The position numbers and the translations under genes are program-made. Of a stretch of 64,000 nucleotides of DNA, positions 22,761 through 34,779 are shown piece by piece. Origin of the DNA: Malus domestica (lineage: Eukaryota > Streptophyta > Magnoliopsida > Rosales > Rosaceae); assembly GCF_042453785.1 (NCBI RefSeq), contig NC_091668.1:12358001-12422000 (forward strand), read 5' to 3'. The notes below the pieces were generated by a model. It was not told the origin of the DNA and made no database searches. It saw nothing but the letters and a program-made list of their open reading frames with translations. The first letter of the stretch is position 1; each line of letters starts with the position of its first letter.

Positions 22761-25689
22761 ATTCCAAAATATTTGTGTAAATAAATATCTTGAATTAATT
22801 AGGTAAATATCCTAAATAAATGGGATTAGAATTACTTACTTGAAAGAAGTTTATCTGATTAGAAATGTATTTATGAAGAGAATAAATGATTATTCTATCA
22901 TAAATATCTTTGACTTTTCCTACGGATAAGGGTGCCTTGAGTAGTGGTTGATCTCTACTGGCTCTACCTCAACTACGCGTGGTGAATGAGGCTGCTGCCT
23001 ACTCATTTAGTAAGGGTAGTCTTTTCTTTCTTGAGAAATAATGCACGTGTTATCTCCATGATTTTTAGGATTATTTTTGGCCCCACAGCTGACCCTAAGC
23101 CTAATTCAATGCCAACCCAAAGCAGTCACACTGAACTTACAAGCGGTAATTCGGGAGTGCTAGATGATTTTTACGAATATATAATGAATGACCATTAAAG
23201 ATGGTGTGAAAATTAAATTGTGGCTATTCATTTTGTATGCAAGATGTGTTAATTTTGCAGGGGGATGAATTATTATTTACCTGTGGCCACAATAGGTTTT
23301 TCAAAGTTTGGGTGGGTCACAACAGTGATGGAATGTGTGATCAACTGCGGTTGACATGTTATGAGATCTTATGAACATTTCTGAATGGATAGGAACATCT
23401 ATGAAACTTTTACTTGCAAGACTTACTTAAGCTTGAAATTACGATATAGTTACAAAAGTCCCTAGAAAGTGTACATAATTAGGATGGGAGCAAATATATA
23501 GGAAGGGATATATGAGGCTAAGCATTCGTGGGTGTCTCGGTGTACTCACTACCATCTCTGACGATGTCTTCCACTTGCAAGGCCATAATGCAGTCCCAAT
23601 CATATCCAGACCAAGTCCGATGGAGATAGGAGCGAAATTTCGCAAACCTATCATAGAAAGTGGAGTCACTCTTCTTGGAGCTACTTCGTCTACCATGAAA
23701 AAATTGACCTTCGACGTACATCTTCCTTCTCTTTTTCAACTAGTCCTATGGAGATAGGAGCGAAATTTGCATAACACCTCGTTCAACTATTGTTGTAAAG
23801 CAACTAATGTGGACTCCTTTTTGAGCACTTTTAATGTCACTCATTAATAGAGCGTCAGTTGGTAGAAAATTTGACTTTTGATTCTGCAATTTGATCAATC
23901 GGATCATCGGAATTACCGTCACTCCCTAAGAGAGCCATGACATGTGTGCCTAAACCATGGCTACTAAATTGTTCTTGCCTGCATTTTATAGATGATCAAT
24001 TCAGATGTAATTAAATGGCACAGCAAGCCATAAATGGATGGAAACGGATTGTCTGCTTTCAACTAGTTTGTCAACAACACTCCTAATTGCTTACCCTTTT
24101 TGTGTAACTACATTAGGAATGTATTGTGGACAAACCAAGTGTTGTTCAATGACCTGTCCTTGGTCTCCATTTGTTGATGATCAATTTAGATGTCATTAAC
24201 TGTGAGACCAACAAAAACTGGATGGAATTGACTGATTCATGACTGCGTATTATGGGTATATGATGGCTTGTGAACAATGGTGTTCAGGCTGTCAGAAACT
24301 GAGTTTACAACTTTTGTTCATAAAAAAATCCTTCCAAATCCTAAACCTTTTACTGTAATGACATTAAGAATGTGTTGTGGTGGCAACAAAATGTTAAGTT
24401 CGTATACTGTCACATTTAAGAGGGCAAAAAAAGTGTCGTTTTTGTATATATGTGTGCTTAAGCGTCACCAATACAAATTCGTCTTACCTAAGCATCAAGT
24501 AAAGCAATGTAAGTAATCAAATCAGGAGAGCACCCACTTCCCAAAAACCAAATTCATGAATATAAATCTCCTCAGTTCCTTATCCATAAACACACAATTA
24601 CCATTTGTACAATGAAAACAAAAGGAAGAATACTGTAGAATCGTACTATCAATCAAGGCACATGATTGGATTTACGGATTGGTGAGTCAATGCACCTCAA
24701 GCAACAGTGAACGTGCATGATGAACTTAACAAAGTGATTATGATCATTTCACAATTCACATTGTTTTTGGAAAAAATGAAAGAACTTTAGCTAGTCTCTT
24801 TTAGGTAGCATAGTCATATCAAGAAAACCCCTTGCATATCAGACATTACATGTCAACTCACTAACAAGAAGGTAGTAATCTATAAGCACATTTTGCACAT
24901 CGTGTCCTAGTATCTCACAAACACATTTTCACTTGGTGCCATATCTACCTAAATTCATTCGAAATGTCAAAACCAAGCTGGAAAATTCACAGAAAGAAGC
25001 TAGCTTACCTAGTTTTGGTGCATTAAATAGAATAAGAAGAAACACTACCAAATCGACAAGAGAGGGGACGCTGCAGTTGATAAAAGCAGCTGCAAGAAAG
25101 AAAAAAAATGGTAACTTCATGAGTTGCAATTAATTTCTATTAAAACATTGGCAAAAGAGACAGGCATTTGTTTGAATTTGGCTACCTGTGTTAGTAGCAG
25201 CAGAGGCAACACAAAACCTCCAAGAAATCTCCCCATTACGCAAGACACATTCAAATATTCAATCCACTAACATGTACCCGGCTAGAAGTATTTCAAACAA
25301 AGTTAACATGGATTAAGTTCTGAAAACTATCGAACATTTTCATAACCGTATGTTAGGTCACTGTATTCTTCCTTAATGACGATATGAAACATATTGTGCA
25401 AGTATAATACCAATCATAAAATTCAACCACAAATCTTATGGAATCTGTATAGGCAGAGCATCAAGTTCCAATCTGTTTGAAGTCATGGCAGCAATTGGAT
25501 GCCATCTTCTCCTGCAAAATCTCTTTGAGTGTTGCTAATCCACATAAAACAATACCTCACCTGCTGCCAAATTTATAAACGTGTCCTTGAAGAGTATTAA
25601 GGACTCAAAAATTTTACCTTTTCCCTCGAATCCTCCATTTTACCAGCAACCAAACACAACACACAAAGCAATGAAATTTGAAACAGAAA
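22761..25689. other. intergenic, no supported gene
   Basis: Short frames occur on both strands (for example 23512-23757 and 24933-25133), but none resembles a protein I know or has a convincing exon context. The phrase ggagataggagcgaaattt occurs twice, at about 23622 and 23751, a small local duplication. Confidence 0.45.
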
Positions 25690-25846
25690 GCGGCTAGTGT
25701 GGTGGGAGAAGGAGGAAGACGAGGAGGGTTTGGACGATGTATCTTCGCCGCCGGAGGTCCGCCACCGGAATGAGAAGCTCACGATCTCGCGGTTCTCTGT
25801 CTCTACTCGCCATTACGATCGAAGACGCCGATTTCTCATCGCCCAT
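25690..25846 (-). pseudogene. possible 5' fragment of a COV1/LCV-like membrane-protein gene
   Basis: From ATG at 25846 the frame gives MGDEKSASSIVMASRDRE and RELLIPVAD, then a Ser-rich stretch and SHHTS in the next frame. This N-terminal pattern resembles CONTINUOUS VASCULAR RING-like proteins as I recall them. One extra base near 25757 shifts the frame. The conserved membrane core normally following is absent to the left. If right, it is a truncated, frameshifted first exon. The match rests on about 50 low-complexity residues, so it could be coincidental. Confidence 0.4.
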
Positions 25847-26364
25847 CACCAACAAACCCCCAAATTGATATACAACGCCGTTGGGGGTTTGAGCTCGTCG
25901 AGTAAGGGTCGAGAGAGAGGTTTTCGGACAAGGGAGGAGAAAATGCTGACTGGGCCCTTCGCAATAACCCAATTACACGGGAGGGAAATTTTGGTCATTT
26001 CAAGTTTTAGAAAAATTTTATTTTTGTCATATTGTTGTACATATAGTGTGCATGGTCTGTGCTTGTCAGAAAAATCATATTTCGGTTTCAAGATTAAGAA
26101 AATGTCAGAAAAAAATCTTATTCATATATATGCAAGTGTATCGATTTCAATCTGGTTAATAATACTTCAACTCAACCTAACTTACCGAATGAACAGATGG
26201 TTAGATTTTAACTCAAAAATAAATGGTTAAAATTTACAACCCAACCCAGCCCAACCAATTTCGGTTTGGTTGGTCGATAAACCCACTAAAACACCCACCC
26301 CTACCCCAAATCTTCGTACTCATGCTTCTTGAGCCCCTTTGTTTAGGGCCTACATGCTGGGGGT
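25847..26364. other. intergenic, no supported gene
   Basis: May include the former promoter of the fragment at 25690-25846. A plus-strand frame (25697-26230) overlaps that fragment in antisense and has no recognisable content. Confidence 0.4.
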
Positions 26365-26760
26365 TCTTTTTCCTTCGTGTTACTGTTTTTTTTTTTTTTG
26401 GCCTCTTTGTTGGTGATTTGTCACTCTTCTCGCTCTTTGAAGTTTTTACTTATTAATAATTTACAACATCAACAACCACCAACAAACATTATCCCACTAA
26501 ATGGAGTCAATATACATCCGAGAACGCCACTAAATTTTACTTAATAGTAATTTGAAATCAAATCATTGAAAACTATAAACACATGCAGCATTTCAATATT
26601 CCCAAATCCACTTGACCACCTAGGCAAGTCAAATAATGCTTCTTGTATCCCATATTTGCTTCTCATTATTACTCGTCCTCCTCATCATCGTCATCGTCAT
26701 CTTCCTCCTTGTCATCATCATCGTCATCATCGTCCTACAATGATCAAAATAAATGCAAGA
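26365..26760 (-). pseudogene. duplicated 3' end of the longin locus, with acidic exon copy
   Basis: Matches 19160-19605 in the same orientation. It includes gcctctttgttggtgat, gaacgccactaaattttac and the acidic exon, here about 26737-26655 on the minus strand, encoding mainly Asp/Glu with KEED. No longin exons lie nearby, so it is a detached 3' copy. Confidence 0.75.
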
Positions 26761-26964
26761 ATATTTTGGCCTTTTTAAATACGTTCGGATATATCTTGAA
26801 TTATAAATTCTCTTTGCACTGTGTGTCGTATTATACAGTAAAATCTCTGTATACATTTTGGAAATTATCATACCATAAACAAGGAGTAAGTAGAATTATT
26901 TTCCGACTTTAAGGATTTGAAATTGCATAGGGGATAAAACGATAGGTAGAATTTTTTTTTTTTT

Positions 26965-27130
26965 TTTTTTTAACAAACGATATATACACCAAGGAGGAGG
27001 GGGTGAACTTAATTTCATAATAAGTTAGCAATAATGTGATTCAAATTTGCATTTGACGAGAAATGAACAAAAGACCTCTCACTTACAAGTGAAAAGAAAT
27101 ACTAAACCATAATACTAAGTGGTATAAGTG
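26965..27130 (+). repeat. dispersed repeat, copy 2
   Basis: Contains acaaacgatatata, aaggaggaggggg, tagcaataatgtgattcaaat and tactaaaccata in the same order as 15046-15215. It is preceded by a poly(T) run at 26950-26971. Confidence 0.65.
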
Positions 27131-27511
27131 TTTGTAGATTTATACGAACGCTTTTGGAAGAAGCGAACATGTTTTTCTTCAAAAACCACTTTGAAGTATT
27201 TTTATAGAAAGTAGTTGAAAGTTTGAATGAAAATACCGTCATTTTCTTAAGAAACGTACTCCTAGGCTTCTAGAAATGGTGCTTATGAGTGTAAACGGTG
27301 CTTATGAGCATAAATGTTTCTTACAAAAGCAGTCTTAACGGAGCAAATAACTTCAATGTCAAACAAAAGTTGTGCAGCTAAAAATGCCTACTTTATGGTT
27401 ACTTTGTGTACCACGACTAGCGAGCATAAGAGCTCACCCTTGTGTTTGGTAAAAAGACTAATCCAAAGGAAATGATTTAATTTACAAGAAAAGGGAAAAA
27501 ATAAAATAAAA
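27131..27511. other. intergenic and 3'-UTR of the SPOC gene
   Basis: No additional gene is seen. The right end should hold the 3'-UTR of the minus-strand gene that stops at 27512. Confidence 0.4.
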
Positions 27512-30500
27512 TCAAAATTCTCTACTTCTAGCAACATTTTGCCGCCAGGCTATCCCCGGCTGAGCAGCCATTCCTATATCTGGTTTGCCATAAAACTGAC
27601 CAGCTACCTGCGCCGGTGGTGGCGGAGCCCACCAGCCTTGCTGCACAGGAAGATTAGGGTTTTGTAAGTTGGGTGCCATAGGCTGAAGGGACTCCTGCTG
27701 GTGTGCTAAACCGATATGGGGTCTCAGCATTTGTTGCTGGGAGCCGTTCACCGGCAGCCTCGGTTGCAAACGCTGGTACTGAGTTTGGGGTTGGGAAGGT
27801 ACATTAGGCTGCCACTCCGGTATGTCATCATCGTCGTCGTCGTCATTCCACGGATGAACCGAAACCCTACTTGCCTGATGAAATGTACTACTACTACTAC
27901 TATTGTTTTGACCATATTTTTGTATCAGCTCTCTCATTTGATCTACCGGGCGAGAAGGGGTATGGGGATTGGGATAGAAGGGCTGCGCTGGCGTTCCAGG
28001 CCCCCTAGAGGAGGGCCTTCGGGCAGAAAACTGATTCGACCCACCAGCAAAATTGAATTCAGGGAGATCATCTTCATGCCGAGAAGAGCCAGGGCCAAAC
28101 CCGGGAGGAACATCATCATCATCGTCGTCGTCATCACGGGCAGGGGTAGTGTGGGTCGGAGGTAAGGCTCGGGATGGAGCCGTCTTAGACGCGTAGGTTG
28201 TATCGTGCTGTCTCCTAGATGTAGTAGTAGTAGTAGTAGTACTAGTAGTAGAAAACTGTTGCTTTTTCGAAATGTGTTTGTGGTGAGATGATTTCGGCGA
28301 CGTTAATTTTCTCCAGACAATAACACCAACAAGGCCATTATCAACACTGTTAAGTGCCTCAACGTGTTCAGTCTGAATAACCTTGCTGAGCATATCTACG
28401 GTTTTATTATGGGGAGGGCAAAAATATATTTCCACTCCAGAACACGGCTCAGAAAAACCGACTCTCTCATCCGTCACGTACGAGTCAGCCACCTGCAGGC
28501 CCGAACAAGTTTTAGTATGAAAAGAGTAGACCGGGAGCTAAAGAACAGGATTTTATAAACATATCATAGTATTGACGTTACCTCACGAATGCTTGCGGAC
28601 TCCGATTCCGACGACCCCTCATCCGGAACAAAATGCACGACCTGCATAAAACCAAAATCAGTAAGCTACAGCGCTGTATCATACAATAATTGAAGTCATA
28701 TATAAATTGATCCAAAATTTCCAATGAACGAGAGAGGGAGTTCATGCGTCATTTTCGGTAAAAACTTCGTCGTCCAAAACCATTTCCCCAAAGGTAAGGT
28801 TAATCAACTCCTGAGTTTCATTTGCCCGACAGTAATTAAAAGACAACCCAATTTAACAGGAGAGTTCTCTTCAGAGTAATTCAAGCTCAACCCAATTTAA
28901 CACTAGTGTCTTGAATATATCTTAGAATTCGTTTCAGACGCTTATTGGACCCGGAGCCCCCCATAAAATGCCATAGATCCCTGCTCTATATGTTAGAAAA
29001 CTACGCAATCGATTTCCCCTTTCTTTAATTTTTGTATTCGCTGGTGTCTAAGCATCGATAAACTACCCAGAAAAGAGACTGCATGGCATGTTAGAAGAAC
29101 AAAGGGAGTCTAAGCATATCGATAAACTACCCAGAAAAAAAAGACCGCACGGCATGTTAGAAGAACTAGCCACCTCCGATACAAACATTTTAAAAGATTT
29201 TCCTTTTCTGAGTTGTCGCAACATAACATAATACAAGAATCTTTAAACAATAAAAATAAACTTGGAGATACCATGACAGCACGACTTCGGGATTGTGGCA
29301 GCTCTTGCAGGAACTTCTCAAATGCATCGAGTCTTACTCTTCCCTTGATATCAAGACAACCAGGCCAGTCTTTTGCAGTGGCTTTTTCACCGCTGCAACG
29401 GAAAAGTTGGATTAGCATGAATCAGAAACGAAAACTTTAGCATTATACAGATCGCATAACACTACATAATTAATTTGTCAATCTCTCAAGTTTACGCATT
29501 TTCGATTCGAGTATTATCTTTAGTTTCACAAAGATGAAATAGACGAGGGAGCAGAACATAAAGTACAATAAAAATGAACATCTACCACAAACCCATCATG
29601 GCACTGCACACAATATCAGTCCACATGTAAATTCAACTTCAAAGAGTATCCAACTAAGATAGATTAGAAGATTGTACCAATGCAGTGGTATGTAATAAAC
29701 GTTGATTGAAAGAGCAGTGCACCAATGCAGTGGACAATCCGAAAATAGATTCTTCTTTGAACAAATATGTAAATGGAAAATGCAGAATAAGGAGAATTTA
29801 CGACAAAACGAATGTTTAAAAGACGTACCTTTTATAGATCCCAATAACGGAGGCCATGGGTGAGAGATTCAGTTGCAGGGAGCCACTCCAAACACGTTCA
29901 CCCTTCGGTGTGACAACTAGTCTAGATACTGATTTTTCAGGACTGCCAACGGATTTCACAAAGGCACTGACGTCATGGGATTTTGTATCTGCGCTATCAC
30001 CGGTTTTCATCACAGAATGACCGTCAGTTATAATCCCAGCGGAACTGTCAATTTTTATCACAGGAGGACTGCCACTGGTTTTCAAGTCAGCATCTGAAGT
30101 TGTATCTGTTGTACAAATTCCATCAATCTTCTGTGGAGAGTCATTAACAGTATCCTTGGGGCTTGGAACCAAAGACTGAGACTCAGAGCCTGTCTCAGAG
30201 TCGTCCTTGTCTGAGGTGCGTGTAACTTTCCCAGGGAGAATCTCGAATGGAGGCTCTGTGTCCAGGGATTCCATGAACTCATCTAGGGAGACAATTGGAG
30301 GAAGATCCTTCGATCCGTCATCCACCATCAGGCCTTGCATTAAATCAGTAGCTTCAGTAGAAGGAATAGTAAAGGGGTAGACACTTCTGTCTTCTGTATT
30401 ACTCTTCTCACCTGCAGCATTTACTTTGTCCTTGGGTTTATTAGGTTTGGAAGGGGTAGACACTTCTACCTCCTTGCTTCTTGGTTCACTATGATTATGT

Positions 30501-32134
30501 GATGTTGCATCAACTGGAATATCAATTGAAGCGCTATCATATTGTTCAACTTCAACTTCACCCTTGTGCGTTTTTTTCACTAATCGTCTCATATCAACTT
30601 CCGAGTCGGGTAAAACAACCATTTGTGCTAGTTCTTCAGCCTTTGCCATCCGCCATTCAGAAAGCTCCTTTGAAGCAAGTTCTTCTGCAGTCATAGAACA
30701 TAATTGTTCTGGAGCTATTTCTCCAGACATAACTCTCTCTCTTAGATCTGGATTATTACGATCTTTAAGATTGAACAAAAGGGACCTTCCCTTCTCTTTA
30801 TACTTCTTATTCACGCCTCCAAATAGTTTGAATAGTTCTGCTTCAATTCTAAAGGCCAACTCTTCTGGAGACTGAACTACTTGTTCATCTGGGGGTCCAC
30901 CCAATTCCTCAAGATCCATCATCTGTTCTTCAGCAGGTTGAATTTCTTTCCCTTCTTCCATTTCCATTTCAGAATCCAAAACCCAGGACAGCCCATTTCC
31001 CTGCAAAAGTTCATCTTTGACAAACAAGTTGTCACCAAATGAAACATTTACACGAGGAAAAATATCATTTGATTGGAATTCATTCCCATCACATATTGAG
31101 GTCAATGTGGAAACATTTGTAGTTGCATCAGCCAAAATTGTTTGGCCCGCACCTTCTCCATCATTACTTTTCCTAATAGAACAAGTTTTGCTGGAAGGAG
31201 AATTCTCCTTAGGCTCTTCAGATTCAGGTTTAACAGGATGGGAGCCAGGCTGGGGAGTCCCATGTGTTTGCCCCTGAATTGCTCCAGCCTCCTCCTCAGA
31301 CTTCTTTCCTGAATCCACGCATTTATCTTTCTGCTGATTAACCAATGCCAATGCAGCCGCTAACGATTCTCTCATCTTGGATCTTACACATTCAAATGAT
31401 TCATTTTGAAGCTTCGATGGTTGTATCCGCGGTGTTTGATTCTTTTGACTAGAAGACCGCTGAGACCCAGACCTACCAGAAAAGGATTCCGTCTTTACCA
31501 TTTTCTTATTCGGCACTGGCGAATGAGGTGACCCTGGCACATTCTGCACAGACTCCATGGACTCCATCATTACCATTTTCTTATTTGGCGCTGGCAAATG
31601 AGGTGATCCCGGAGCATTGTGCACAGATCCCATTTCTACAGCTCTTCCGTTTGATACAGGCACTTGCTGCAACCATGGTCTATGTTCCATATATGCCACA
31701 CGCTTGTTTGGCATTGACAACTGAGGCGTCGCTGGATTATTAGTCATGGGTTCCAATGGCGCCTTTCGCTTAGTCGATGACAACTGATGTGATCCCAAAT
31801 TATAAGGCAATGATCCAATCTCTCCCAGTTGATTGCCAGGCGTTGAAGTTTTCAGTGAACCAAGATTCCCATTTGCACGATCAACGTGTCCTATTTGGAA
31901 GTATGACATTGATAAGCCATGTGACCCAGGATTGTCAGGTACAGGATCCAACATCAGTTCCATTTGCTGACTTGATACTGAAAGGTTGTGTGACTCAGGG
32001 TTACTAGATACAGAACTCATCCCTACCATTTGAAATTCTGGCATTGATGAGTCCATACCTTTCAAAATGGGGTCAATCTGACCCATTTCCATGCTTGATA
32101 TTGGCAACAGTGGTGACAGAAGATTGTTTGACAT
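27512..32134 (-). CDS. TFIIS central domain and SPOC domain protein (PHF3/DIDO/Bye1-like)
   Basis: Predicted 1155-residue nuclear protein. Exons 32134-29829, 29392-29272, 28641-28582 and 28492-27512; phases 2, 0 and 0 all fit GT/AG. Residues 1-240 are low-complexity with degenerate repeats around NPGSH and PNKKMV. Residues about 418-530 are a TFIIS M-like domain (SPEELAFRIEAELFKLFGG; SLLFNLKDRNNPDLRERVMS), a fold that contacts RNA polymerase II in TFIIS and Bye1. Residues about 737-892 are a SPOC domain (GERVWSGSLQLNLSPMASVI to LVGVIVWRK) built across all three introns; in PHF3 this domain reads the phosphorylated Pol II tail. The rest is disordered, with two Asp runs each followed by Pro-rich text. 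Plants have several such proteins lacking or carrying a PHD finger; none is seen here. A role in transcription elongation or gene repression is inferred from the family. The gene appears intact. Confidence 0.92.
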
Positions 32135-32214
32135 GCTAGATCAGAAACATCAAGTTTCCTGAAACTCCAAGTTTGCTCCTTGCCTTCAAGGGATGTAACT
32201 CCAAAGAGAAACAT
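32062..32214 (-). promoter_or_regulatory. upstream ORF overlapping the SPOC gene start
   Basis: After the AG acceptor at 32220-32221 the leader contains ATG at 32214, opening a 50-codon frame that ends TGA at 32062, 70 bases past the main ATG and out of frame with it. Ribosomes that use it could not reinitiate simply at the main start, so it may lower translation. Confidence 0.5.
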
Positions 32215-32219
32215 ATAAA
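32135..32219 (-). other. 5'-UTR exon 2 of the SPOC gene
   Basis: Begins after TTCTATCGCAG, a strong pyrimidine-rich acceptor, and runs to the ATG. Confidence 0.55.
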
Positions 32220-33965
32220 CTGCGATAGAAGAGAAAAGAAACTGATCACAACATGTTCTTCCTTTAACAACTGAAAACAAAGAGAAAATGCAACAAAACT
32301 CAATTCGTTAAAAAATCACAGCAATTTAGACCTCAACAATACAAGAAATGATGAGAAAGGAGAGCAGAGATCAAAAAGGAACTAGTGTATCCAATCATTA
32401 GGTGCATCTGCGAGAATTGGTGGGTGAAAAGTAGAAATGAAGTTCTATCAATGTCTGCTTAAATAAAAACCTAATACATAGCAACCATTTAGGGTGCCTA
32501 TGCGACCCTGCTTTCAACCAGTTTAGTCTTCTAATATTGGGAGGCTCAAAATGGTTTAGTTTCAGGTTTATAAAATTGAACTTCAAGCCCTATAGTAGGA
32601 CAACTTTCAGGCACCCGATCAGAAACATAAATAACTACGTCTTTCTTTATCAAATCTTTGAGACATTCATTCCGTACCTATCGGGTCACAGTGAACCACT
32701 AACAATACATGTTTAGAAGCTAAGCCAAATGATGATGGATAAACCAACTTCATGCTGAAGCTATTGATTGTTTGTATGATAAAACTTCTTTATAAACCAA
32801 CTTCAAAACTGTGTATAAAAAACTTTCTGCTGAGTTTTATCAAATTAATTATTTACTAATTTTACTTAGTCCCTAATTGTAATGAAAGATAAAGCTATTG
32901 CATTTGTCTTGGAACCCAGAAAAATCTCACACTGACTGGGGACTCTGGGTAGCTCAGTAGACAAGACAATCATGCTTAATTGCATAAAATTCCGAATTCC
33001 AAAAACATTCAATTTATTAAGTTGTTATTACTAGTTGCATAAGTTCTCTATTTTCTTTCTGGGCCTAAGCACAGGCACTAATCAACAGGGGTAGAATCCC
33101 CTTTACAACCCGTGAAACTGAAACAATCACAAATCCAGCGGAGAAAGGACAAGAATTTCAAGCCAGTAGAAAGAAAAAATCTGGAAGCAGCAAGACCAAC
33201 CCTCTACCAGTTTAGTAGGGGTTTTTTAGCACTCCAGTTTCCTGTGAATCAGCACCTTGTGGGCTGCATTGATTGAGCATTGAACTGGTGTTGGTTTATA
33301 CGCTGAAGTCTTCATCACAGGGTACAGTAACCCTCAAAGAAATTCTTCAGTTTTGCTAAAGTAAGTCCACCATTGAGGGCCCAGACCCAGAGCTTCTCAT
33401 ATATTGGCAAAGCAGCACCAAACATTGCATACAAAAACTGCCCAACCAGTAAATCCACCAGCTTAAGGTAATCTCTTTTATCATATTCAAAAAAGAAACA
33501 AACAATTAAAAAGAGAACGGAAGAAGAATCTCTTGCAGACACAAGACACCAACTAATCACAAGCATATGCATAAATTGTTCTTCAAGAAAACATAATACA
33601 TACATAAACGGGTCTTTTAGGAGAAAAAACGTGTCTTTAAATACCAAAGTCGACAATTTTCATATAAGTAACCCTAATTTTAAAACACACGAGTAAAACC
33701 AATTCAAGTAGACTGACCCAAACACGAAGAAAAACTAAAAAAATAAATCAACATACATAACAACAACAACAACAAAATCAAATCTAATGGTAATTATCTC
33801 ATTCAACCCACATCAATCCGAGTCCCAAAAAACCCTAATTTCATGACCATAACAGCGAAACCAGCACGAAACGACTGATATCAAATAAAAACGACAGCAA
33901 CCATATCCAGAAACAAAAAATCTAATCAGCAATTACCATCAATCTAATCTAGACCGTATACTTAC
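32220..33965 (-). other. probable 5'-UTR intron(s) of the SPOC gene
   Basis: Donor GTAAGT at 33965-33960 and acceptor AG at 32221-32220 bound the stretch. A 113-codon frame at 33656-33315 lies inside; I do not recognise it. Further untranslated exons cannot be excluded. Confidence 0.45.
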
Positions 33966-34110
33966 ATGAACAAAATCGAGCGGCGGTCGGAGAAATCGAT
34001 GGGCGATTGGGCGGGAAAGCCTTGTGCGAGCTGAGCTGAGGAGGTGAGTCGGCTGGAGTGGAGGAGGATTAGGGTTTGGGTTGGTCTGGAAGCTTCGCCA
34101 GAGCGGAAAA
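33966..34110 (-). other. first leader exon and promoter-proximal region of the SPOC gene
   Basis: On the minus strand aaccctaatcctcctcc followed by a C-rich leader ends TTGTTCAT|GTAAGT. The aaccctaa (telo-box-like) element is frequent near start sites of plant housekeeping genes. Confidence 0.5.
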
Positions 34111-34387
34111 TAGAAAACCCTAATTATATAATAAAAAGAAAGAGAAATTATAAACCTGAAAAGGAGATTTTATATTATCGTCGAAGGCCTCGAGGCTCGA
34201 TGTGTTTATATAATATTGTATCGAGTTGGAGCGCCGAAAAGCGGTTCTGTAGAAAGAACCAAGATCCTCTCCTGAGAATTTTCTAGGGATTCTAATGATC
34301 TCGCAATCTTGTCCGTTCATTTTATATCGTACAATTAGTTTTCGTTAGATACTATTCATATTTGAATTTTAAAATTTAAATTTTAAA

Positions 34388-34748
34388 GGGTAAATTACAT
34401 AGTAGCCCTTCAGGTTTGAGGTCTATTACAATCTTATACAACATCTTTAAAATATTTCACTTTCATACCTCAAGTATTATTTTATTTCAATTTCATACAA
34501 CCGTTACATTTTCCATCCATAGATTTATTAAATCCTGACGTGGCTGCCACATATATGCCATGTGGCTGCTAAATGTCTGCCACGTGGCAAATAACATAAT
34601 TTTTTAATTTTTTTTTTAAACCTGAAATTGGAAGAAGAAGAAGAAGAAAAAAAAAAGGGACCGAACCCTGCAACCCAAAAGAAGAATGAGGAAGAAGAAG
34701 AAGAGAAGAAGAAAGAGGAGGAGGAGGAGGAGGAGGAAGAAGAAGAAG

Positions 34749-34779
<31 letters not shown>

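Noticed and set aside
25597-26230. Plus-strand frame antisense to the COV-like fragment
   Set aside because: No resemblance to a protein; its openness follows from the GC-rich opposite frame.
27716-28165. Plus-strand frame over the SPOC last exon
   Set aside because: Shadow of the minus-strand coding sequence; the minus frame has the SPOC end and matching splice phases.
32944-32966. tRNA-like text gggtagctcagtagacaag
   Set aside because: Only a D-arm-like piece; no acceptor stem, anticodon or T-arm could be built around it.
33315-33656. 113-codon minus-strand frame
   Set aside because: Lies in the predicted leader intron of the SPOC gene, with no recognisable content.
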